DNA of 64,000 bases. It comes from Symsagittifera roscoffensis (Eukaryota > Xenacoelomorpha > Acoela > Convolutidae). The DNA lies in the NCBI RefSeq assembly GCF_963678635.1, contig NC_087064.1, positions 11,206,819 through 11,270,818 on the forward strand, in the 5' to 3' direction. The stretch's first letter is position 1; the number at the start of each line of letters is the position of its first letter. A program made the translations under genes and the position numbers. The notes under the pieces were generated by a model. The model searched no databases. It had not been told where the DNA came from and saw only the letters and a program-made list of their open reading frames with translations. Positions 56,758 to 64,000 of this stretch are shown here, piece by piece.

Positions 56758-56776
56758 AGGGGGGGGGGGGGGGGGG
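56758..56776 (+). repeat. Poly-G run
   Basis: About 19 consecutive G bases shortly before a MITE copy. Open frames through it are artefacts. Confidence 0.7.
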
Positions 56777-56816
56777 TGGTTTTGGAGGTAAGAATAAACG
56801 GCTTTTTGTCCTTTCC

Positions 56817-57011
56817 CCCCACATTTCAAAATTTCCATTTTTTCAATTGTCTTACGTGTTATTATAGGTTATAGCTGAATAAGTGATATTAAGAAATAAA
56901 TTATGAAGAACTAATGTGTTCACAACAGTTAGTTTGTTTGCCATGCAAAATTTCTTTACATTACGACTAGGTACAAAACAGTTTTTTTAAAGCAGAAACT
57001 CAAATGTGGGG
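56817..57011 (+). mobile_element. MITE copy 4 (CCCCACATTT family)
   Basis: Starts CCCCACATTTCAAAATTTCC and ends AAACTCAAATGTGGGG, with the family core AGTGATATTAAGAAATAAAT and TGCCATGCAAAATTTCTTTA. About 195 bp. Confidence 0.6.
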
Positions 57012-57690
57012 TGAAGGGAGAAAAGAGCCTGATAAATCTAGGGGGAGTAGTATAAAAGTGTGTGAGAAGTGTGCGATCTGGATGTGGGGTGAAATGGCAA
57101 TTGTGAAAATTAAGGATAAGGGTTTGTAAATGGGTAAGACTGTGATGTAAATTAGATGGGGGAGGGTGTGGTTGGGGTAAATGTGGGGTGTTAATCTATC
57201 GGTAAATGCGCCTTTCATATCAAATTGAGTAGAAATTTTGCAAGAAACTTTGCAAAAATGGATTATATTGGAAAGATTTTAGGCAACAAAACATTTTTGA
57301 ATTGAAATCGATTATTATCCATAAAACTTGGAGCGGGTAAAACTTAGTAGGTCCTTGACTAGCCTGGACAAGTTTTTTTGTGGACCAGAAAAACTTATTA
57401 AGAACTAGATAAGGTAGTACCGTTTCCATCAATATAATACAACAGTGCCGAATTACAATACTATCGAAAAAAATGTTTTTCAATACTATCAAATTTAAAG
57501 TTTTGTTCAACAGTGCTGAGATTAAAACGTTGTTCAAAAGTGAGACAAACATTTTTTGTGGCAACAGTGCCGAGAAGCTTGCTCCGATTGTTTTAGCCTT
57601 ATTGTTGTGATGAACTTATTGAAAAGTTTCAGAGAACGATCATGAATCTTGATCATGCTGCATCCTCTATCAACAATATTCTAATTCCAG
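57012..57690. other. Gene-free stretch
   Basis: No motif found in any frame; the minus-strand frames here are Leu/Ile/His-rich chance reads. Confidence 0.4.
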
Positions 57691-58450
57691 TTCAGATGGG
57701 CTACCCATGATTAAATTCCACGGTCAAACGACAGTTTGTGAGCCAGGGAGCCAACGACAGTGTACTGTGCTAGGGCCGTGCGGGGAGATGAATGACGAGG
57801 AAGATGCAAGCGGGAATTCATCAATTACGAAAAAAAATGAGGAGGCAAAATCCTGTTTAATTCAAAAGATAACGCCAAACGACATCAAAGGTCAAATAAA
57901 ATCACTGATTACATCAACCATTGCTGAAGCTGTCGCTAAAATGGAAAAATGAAGTACTTGGAGCAGTAAAGAATGAGATGGTTCATATCAAAAGCAGGTT
58001 AAATCTAAAAACTTTATCCGAAGCAGAAATTATTGAAAGCTGCAACAGGAGCGACAACGTGAAATTCTCTGAAATCCTGAAGAAGCTAACGATGGTAGAC
58101 TCGAAACAATGGAGGCAACCATCAAAAAAGTTTCTCATGTAACTAATATAATTGATGCTCAGATTTCGGAAAAAGGCATATCGATAACGCATTGGTTACC
58201 TTCGCGAATGGCTAGAGTCAAACCTATCATTGTTCAGTTTGCGAGGCGAGTAAAAAAATTCTTCTTTTTTCAGAGGAAAAAAGAATTTGGCTCACTCGAT
58301 GTTTTTCAAAAAAGGAAAATATTCGAAGATTTTAGTTCAGCTCCGGCAAATTTTTTGCGGATTATGAAAGCAGATGCGGGCATTCAATCAGCATGGAAAA
58401 GAGAAGGCTCTTTCTTTTACATATGGAAAAAGGATGAAAGGTTGTGAAAA
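57691..58450 (+). pseudogene. LINE ORF1-like remnant
   Basis: Three overlapping frames (57707-57952, 57921-58142, 58109-58447) read as one protein split by frameshifts: a Glu/Lys-rich, partly coiled-coil N-terminus and then THWLPSRMARVKPIIVQFAR followed by a basic segment and SAWKREGSFFYIWKKD. This pattern (acidic/coiled part, then an RPIIVxF-type RNA-binding fold with basic clusters) is typical of ORF1 of animal non-LTR retrotransposons. Confidence 0.55.
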
Positions 58451-58594
58451 AAAATACTGGTTTATATGAAGGAGGCGATACTCTGGTTTATTATTTAACT
58501 GGTGTAATGAGTTGTTTCAACGGTGTTTTTCCAGACAACTCCGGGCAAGTGTATTTATAAACCCATTAACCTATCTAAAAATAGCGGTGCTACT

Positions 58595-59050
58595 AGTCTT
58601 AATTTTTTTTGTCCAATGTTAAATCTTTTAAAAAGCATCATGAAGATCTAGAAGAACTTCTAAATCTCGAGTCTCCAATTAAGGTACTGTAATTAACCGC
58701 AACTTGGCAAAGTGAAACAGATGAAATAATTCTTGAAAACGAATGCTTCTCAGATCATAGTCCAGTTCTTTTGCTGCTCAAAGTGGAACAGTTTGATTTG
58801 ATATACTCCTCATTTCGTGACATGTCCTTCTTGAATAAAGAAAAAGGTATTACTGACTTTTTAGTCCTTTTGAAGAAATCACTGGTGAGATATAATTTAC
58901 TCAAAGAGCCAGAAACCAATCTAGCATTTAAAATAAAATGTTTTAGTGATTGCACGATATGAATTTTAAATAAAATTGCTCCGATTAGAAAATCTAAAGC
59001 AAAATTAACAATTGAATGAACTGTGAATCACAAAAAAAATCAAAAAACGC
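58595..59050 (+). pseudogene. LINE endonuclease remnant
   Basis: In broken frames: a Leu-rich segment, TATWQSETDEIILENECFSD followed by HSPVLLLL, where SDHSPV is the catalytic His box of APE-type LINE endonucleases. The frame at 58771-58962 continues with a Lys/Leu-rich part. RT is not recognisable. Same orientation as the ORF1 remnant, so probably one element. Confidence 0.5.
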
Positions 59051-59330
59051 TATTTTAAATCGTAACAAACTTCATAAGTCCTAGAAACTTAATTCTATTA
59101 TTTTCTTGAAGAAAAACAACTTTTGAAATAAAAGGAAACAGGGAAACAGCTTGAGTTCTTGATAAGAAAAAGCAAAAAAATGTATTTTATTTTAGTAGAT
59201 TCAATAAATGTATTTACAACCCGAGACAAATTTTTGAGTTATTAAAGGAAACAAAAGGTAACCAAAAAAAGCGATAAAATTTTTGCTCTGCAATTGTTCA
59301 AGAATGAAACTAAAATGAAAGCATACCAAG
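59051..59330. other. Gene-free stretch
   Basis: A-rich, without motifs. It may be part of the decayed LINE. Confidence 0.35.
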
Positions 59331-59400
59331 ACCAGCTAGTCTAGCGGTAACGTACTTGATCTGAAACCGAAAGGTCGCCGGTTCGAATCCCGGTCATTCC
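59331..59400 (+). repeat. tRNA-derived SINE head or tRNA pseudogene
   Basis: Contains a polymerase III A box (TAGTCTAGCGG, 59337-59347) and a perfect B box (GGTTCGAATCC, 59380-59390) at the 32-base spacing of tRNAs. The acceptor and anticodon stems do not pair, so it is not a working tRNA. A unique region of about 200 bp follows, ending in an AATAAAGTCG-type tail near 59580. A tRNA-derived SINE is the best reading. Confidence 0.55.
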
Positions 59401-60413
59401 AAGTATTTTACTACTAAAAAACTTGAATACACTTGGTTTGAACCGGATAAAAAATGTTCCTAAGTCAAACTTGTTTTTAAATGATGTTCTGGACTTGAAC
59501 TTAATTAGACTTTGGCCAGAATTGACATCTAACTTCTGGCAAGCGTGAAAATCCCCACTTATTGGCAAAAGTAGTGACAATAAAGTCGCTTCCGATTTCA
59601 ATTTCGTTTAAAACTTGATAATTTTGTTCCGAAACAGATATTATTCCGTTGTTTCGTCTTAATGATTTTCGATAATTATTGAAGGAAAAAAATATATATA
59701 CTGAACAATTGTGTTCTCAATCGAGATACATACAGCCAATCTAAAGACCGACAATATACTCGACCGACCCACCACAGACCGAACACAGGTGGAAACATGG
59801 TCCGCCGACAATCGACGACAAACCAGACGAAACCCTTGACGACTCAGTTTTTTGTGAGTGAGAAGTACCTCAGTGAAAGGTGATTGAGCAATTTCACGAA
59901 GGTGTATGCAGACAGCTACCTGCAAGTGAGACAGGAATCTCCCCAACCGTTTTTGATGGCCGAAGTTGACAAAAAACTATTGTAAGACGTAACTTTTCAG
60001 TTTAGTTTCTTTATAAACCAGAGCTATAATTGTTTTACGATCTTTTAAAGTTTTTTATTGTGACCCATCAAATCCATTCAGTGTGCTAAAATGTTGATTT
60101 CAGTATGTTTACCGTGCTTTTGCCAATAGTCCAACCCGAATACTCCACCCAGAAAATCCGAAATTCAAAAAAAAAATCGAAAATCGAAAAAATTTGACTA
60201 AAAGTTAAAGTTTTGGTTTCATTTGCTAGTTTATAGTTAGTAGTAGATAACTCAAACCCGAACCCACCGATCCGACCCGTTAGAGAAAAAAAAGTTTTGT
60301 GAAAATTTTTGAGAAAAAACAGCGAGAAAAAACAGCCCGGCAAACGTAAGCACTGCAAAAGTACACAGTGTACAGACCCCTAAGCACTATATCAAGTCAA
60401 TCCCTTTGAGTTT
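59401..60413. other. Gene-free stretch
   Basis: It may include the SINE body (to about 59600). The small minus-strand frames at 59659-59946 and 60086-60358 have no motif. Confidence 0.35.
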
Positions 60414-61285
60414 TTGCAACTCCGGTTGTTTCTGAGCAGGTGTGAGATTCTCAAAATCCGGTTGACCTGATTCCCCCCAGATTTTTTTATCGTGCCGAAT
60501 GCCGTTGTAAATGTATATATTAGCCACTAGCTCGCTATCTCGTGCTCATAAAACGCTACGTATAGCCGAGCAAAACCGTATATCGCAATACTGTTATACC
60601 CTTGGTGGTTTAAGTCTCAACCACAAGTACCAATCAAAACGTGCCCAAACGTTTTTAGACGGCGAATTAGCCCATAGAAATGATATAATAATCTGGCACG
60701 ACCTGATCAACAATTCAATCAGCAAGCACAATAGTAACAACGATACAGCACTTACGGAATTCGAACTGCGCAACATTCTGCTTTATTACAAAAGTAATAT
60801 TGCTGCAATTGTATATTGTCAACGAGTCGAAACTCCTAAAATCTACGATTTGCTTTGCTCAACGGGCATTTTAATTTTAAGCGTGACTGGCGACTTAATC
60901 TCTAAGCGTAAGCAGAAAGACACTCGTTTACTCCGTCAGTACTTCCAAATTGACCAAGAAACTGACCTTGAACTAAAGTCTTTCTCGATAGTCCGAAGTA
61001 ATACGGCAAACTTAAGAAAAATAAAGAACGTAAAAAAGCGACCCTCTCAAAAAAAACGTCGTGCCGAACGAAACCGCCGCCTAGCTGTCGAATCTGCAGC
61101 AAAGAACCTTTGATATTCTTTGTAGTGTCAATGTATTTCAATTTGTAATTTAATTCTAAATTACTGTTTTCCTTTTTTTTTATTTCCGCTTGCTCTAAAT
61201 CGTAAAGGTGAACTTCCCCACCCCCTTTGTAAAGTAAAATGTGACAATCTTTATTGCAACTCCTGTTTTTTCTGAGCAGGTGTGA
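60414..61285 (+). repeat. Pair of 32-bp direct repeats around the 200-aa ORF
   Basis: TTGCAACTCC, two variable positions, then TTTCTGAGCAGGTGTGA occurs at 60414-60445 and 61254-61285, 840 bp apart, with only two or three differences. The intact 200-aa ORF lies between. They may be the ends of a small mobile cassette or a duplicated regulatory/splice motif. Confidence 0.55.
60511..61113 (+). CDS. Intact 200-aa ORF, conserved-looking, unknown function
   Basis: ATG 60511 (preceded directly by TAA) to TGA, no breaks. Residues about 31-60 read GGLSLNHKYQSKRAQTFLDG, followed by NDIIIWHDLINNSIS and AAIVYCQRVETPKIYDLL; the C-terminal 50 residues are strongly basic (KKRPSQKKRRAERNRR). Alternating beta-strand-like hydrophobic segments with the WHD and YCQR motifs suggest a Rossmann-like or SGNH-like fold plus a basic tail, but I cannot name the family. 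It lies between a SINE and a BEL gag, so it may belong to a mobile element. Codon use is more balanced than in the neighbouring decayed repeats. Confidence 0.6.
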   Translation: MYILATSSLSRAHKTLRIAEQNRISQYCYTLGGLSLNHKYQSKRAQTFLDGELAHRNDIIIWHDLINNSISKHNSNNDTALTEFELRNILLYYKSNIAAIVYCQRVETPKIYDLLCSTGILILSVTGDLISKRKQKDTRLLRQYFQIDQETDLELKSFSIVRSNTANLRKIKNVKKRPSQKKRRAERNRRLAVESAAKNL

Positions 61286-61368
61286 CGAGTGACATCACAC
61301 TTGACTTTTTAATCCCCTTTTTTCGATAGTTCACAACCGCCCGCTTTTCCTTTATTTAAAGCTAAGTC

Positions 61369-62634
61369 ATGACAGATAAGCAAGCTCAGAAGCTGTCTAG
61401 GTGTTTTGACGGACGTAGGAAATATGAGGAGGAATTTTATAGGCTCTATTCAGATCTGAAAGACTCACTCTTAGCAAAGGTAAGGACAGTCAAAGTTGAA
61501 AGGTCTATCCAGCAGTGACAAATAGCAATAGAAAACGCAATAAGGAAAAACGACGACCTTAGCATTCTTGCTCAAAAAACGCTTGAACCTAGCAGTGCTC
61601 TCGCTGATCTTGACACTTGGTTGATCAGCGTTACTTGAGCTCGAGATGAAATGCTGGAATTGTCATTTAAGCACTTGGAAATGGCGAAAACTTTGTTTCC
61701 AGAGACTGGAGATGCTGACCCGCAAGCATCGCGAGCTGCTTCAACTGTCAGCCGGTCAACCCGATATAGTTCCCTGCACTCTAGAGCGTCTTCAATGACT
61801 TCCAGTAAGCGCAAACGCGAACTCGAAATAGCAAAATTGCGATGTCTTGAAATTGAGCGACAAAATGAAACAGGTATCCGCCTAAAAGAAAAAGAAAACG
61901 AATTGGCTCTTGAGACACTTGTTGAGGAGAACAAACGAAAGCTCAATGAGGCCAAAGTAGTTGAAACAGAGTTAATGGATGATGATTCGGAAATTGATAG
62001 TGACATCAATGAAACCGCTCTGCCTTCGAGTAGAACACAACAAAATGTCGCTGGAACCCGAACAAAAGATTGGTTAGATGAAGCAATCGATACCCATTTG
62101 TCGGAACTTGCATCAACTATAACAATTGTTCCCCGACAAGAACCTCAACCTCCGGGCATCGCCAATTTGGTTTCTTCGTCTCTACCACCAAGCACGGTTG
62201 ATCTAATAAACGTCCACCTTTTTCCATCCAGTAGCAACCCAAGCGTTTGCCTACCATTACAATCGGTGGTACCATCTACCGTTCATAATTTGAGGATTTC
62301 TTCTCAACATCTCCCACCGCCCCCGCCACCACCCCCGCCCCCGTCCTCGCCCCCGCTTCCTTTCATTCCACGTATGCCAGCAGCAATGGTCCCCACATTA
62401 CATGCTTCTGTCCCAATTAATACAACAGCCAATACGGCAACCCAGCCGGTGAACCTGATTCCTATTACTGCTCCACCAGCGAGTATTAATAACTCAACTC
62501 GTGTTTCAACAATTCAACCATCCTTCAACCATCCACATCCAGTTCGTTATATACCCAATATGAATAACTGGAGAATGGCACCTCCAACCACCGCGCCAAT
62601 ACCGCATCAGATTCTACAGTACCCCAGGCGTTAA
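61369..62634 (+). pseudogene. gag: BEL/Pao Gag N-terminal part, two TGA stops
   Basis: The frame from ATG 61369 has in-frame TGA at 61516 and 61636 and is then open to TAA 62632. Residues about 1-90 are charged and helical (the coiled-coil DUF1759-type N-terminus of BEL Gag). A Glu/Lys/Arg-rich helix (SSKRKRELEIAKLRCLEIER) and a long Pro/Ser/Thr linker with a poly-Pro run at about 62318-62350 follow. At 62632 the frame must shift by -1 to reach the capsid part, either by mutation or a programmed event. Confidence 0.6.
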
Positions 62635-64000
62635 ATACCATTCAAACTGTCACACCAATAGTGCAACCACCACTTTCACAATACCCGTGCACTGTTGGAG
62701 GGACAGTGTTTTACAATAACCAAGCGTAAGTGTCAACACAGCAGTTGTCTCAAGTCACCAGCTATCCACATAGTGCCTTAGCTTATCCGACATCATTTGT
62801 TCCTCAGCCACACAATTTCGCTTCAACCTCAGTTCAACCACCACCTAATGCAGTAACCCTTGAAGATTTAAAGGAAATACTCACTTTCAACCGTAAGGAT
62901 CGATTGCCACCGTGGAACCTTAGGAAATACGGTGGCTGTCCACTTCAGTGGTTTGAATGGATTGGACAATTCCGAAGTGCTGTGGACTCTCAAAACTTGT
63001 CAGATGATGTTAAGCTGCACTACCTTAAATCATTAGTCAAAGATAAAGCTGAGACTGCTATAGCTGAGTTTGCTTATAGTGGTACGATGTACAAAGATGC
63101 TCTCATGACACTTGAGAGAAAATTTGGCCAACCTCAAATAATAATACGTGCATATCTGGACAAACTTTATAATTCACCGCCCGTTAAGATGCATAGTTCC
63201 GACAGCATCATAAGTTTTGCATCCATAATAGCAAGCATAGTTGGAGTGTTCAAATCTTTACATTACAACGCAGGTCTTGAAAGTGCAACACTTCTCGATA
63301 AAGCAATAGAGAAGCTCCCACCTAATATGAAAGAATCTTGGTCGTTCCACACCGTAAAACGGAGTTTGTATGCTCCGTCTTTAATTGATTTCAATCATTG
63401 GCTGGAGGATAAAACTGAAGCGCATGAACGTATGCGTCCTTCATCAAATTACAATAGAAATCAGGATAATTCGGTTCGGACAAAAACCAATGTTAAAACA
63501 TTTGCCGCAAACTCGCAAGCTAAGTTTGACGCAAATATTCAATATAGTCCATGTTTAGTTTGTAAAAGCAAGCCTTCAATTTTTAAATGTAGCGTTTTTA
63601 AAGAAAAAACTCCAACACAGCTTGCTAAATTTTGCGCTGAAAATAAGCTTTGCTTTTCTTGTTTTCAAGGAAATCACATGTTTAGGAAATGTCCCAAGCC
63701 CAAAACTTGTCCTAAACCACAGTGCAAGAGCACTCATAATGTGTTACTGCACGGCGCAGAACGCGTTTTCCCTACAAATAACCACTCTGGTTATGCACCG
63801 CACACAACTGCAGCCAATCCCGCAGTTCAAACTCCATTTAGACCCACGACGCAAAACAATACTTGTGGGACATCCCTTATGAATCTAAAAGGACTGATGC
63901 CACTTATAAATCTCACATTATCATCAAATGACTCTGAAACCACCGCACTTGTGTTATGTGACACAGCTTGCAGTCACTCTTGTATTTCACCTGAACTCGC
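62635..64000 (+). pseudogene. BEL/Pao Gag capsid, zinc fingers and start of protease
   Basis: Open to the window edge except for TAA 62727. LPPWNLRKYGGCPLQWFEW, then LHYLKSLVKDKAETAI and LERKFGQPQIIIRAYLDKLY form the DUF1759-type capsid. Cys/His-rich segments (CLVCKSKPSIFKC, then NKLCFSCFQGNHMFRKC, then CPKPQCKSTHNVLLH) are the BEL zinc-binding region. VLCDTACSHSCISPEL at the right edge is the DUF1758-type protease active site with D-T-A. The capsid-to-protease order identifies BEL/Pao rather than Ty3. Confidence 0.75.

Larger units (their letters stand above)
61369..64000 (+). mobile_element. BEL/Pao-like retrotransposon, 5' part, runs off the window
   Basis: Gag and the beginning of protease are present in plus orientation; RT, RNase H and integrase would lie beyond 64000. 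The 5' LTR should be upstream of 61369 but cannot be delimited without its partner. Confidence 0.65.

Noticed and set aside
59331-59400. Functional tRNA gene
   Set aside because: The acceptor and anticodon stems do not pair and the T-stem has a mismatch; only the promoter boxes are intact.
1-64000. CRISPR arrays, bacterial operons, riboswitches
   Set aside because: No regularly spaced identical repeats and no bacterial gene signals; the content is eukaryotic transposable elements.

Overview
The window looks like repeat-dense, AT-rich nuclear DNA of an invertebrate animal. I recognise no single-copy host gene. The evidence is three classes of metazoan-style retroelement (Ty3/gypsy-like, BEL/Pao-like, LINE-like), a tRNA-derived repeat, several MITE families and polymerase-III style promoter boxes. 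The species cannot be told from the sequence; nematode, rotifer, flatworm and arthropod all remain possible.

Layout. 1-8687: no genes, but several small DNA-transposon-like repeats: a ~0.9 kb element with GGTACCCGGG ends, a hAT-type MITE with an 8-bp target duplication at 4944-5373, a MITE with CCCCACATTT ends, and a GGATCTACTTAA-ended MITE at 7903-8129. 8688-14677: a minus-strand Ty3/gypsy-like element between two ~300 bp direct repeats (LTRs), with protease, reverse transcriptase, RNase H and integrase readable but broken. 14678-28490: a mosaic of at least three partial plus-strand copies of a second Ty3/gypsy-like family (gag, protease, RT, RNase H, integrase remnants). 28490-34971: no genes; a Tc1/mariner-type fold-back at 33525-34246 and further MITE copies.

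34972-56610 is the highlight: a 21.6 kb LTR retroelement with two 411-bp LTRs that differ at one base and a 4-bp target duplication (GTTG). Its order is: LTR, primer-binding site, 1.25 kb leader with two copies of a stem-loop, a basic 155-aa ORF, gag with a CCHC knuckle, a canonical -1 slippery site (A AAT TTT), protease-RT-RNase H-integrase, two tiny membrane-protein ORFs overlapping by ATGA, a 391-codon Pro/Ser/Thr/Gln-rich frame without an ATG, an envelope-like glycoprotein resembling those of chuvirus-type negative-strand RNA viruses, an unknown 602-aa ORF that is fully open, a strong intron-like signal, and the 3' LTR. The envelope plus accessory module is present twice (3.5 kb tandem duplication); one accessory copy is intact and one envelope copy is heavily deleted. 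Gag, pol and env carry stops and frameshifts although the LTRs are almost identical, which suggests recent mobilisation in trans or copying of an already broken genome. The architecture is that of a complex endogenous retrovirus rather than of a plain Ty3 element.

56611-64000: another MITE copy, a decayed LINE (ORF1 and endonuclease pieces at 57.7-58.8 kb), a tRNA-like SINE head at 59331-59400, an intact 200-aa ORF flanked by two 32-bp direct repeats, and the gag plus start of protease of a BEL/Pao element that runs off the right edge.
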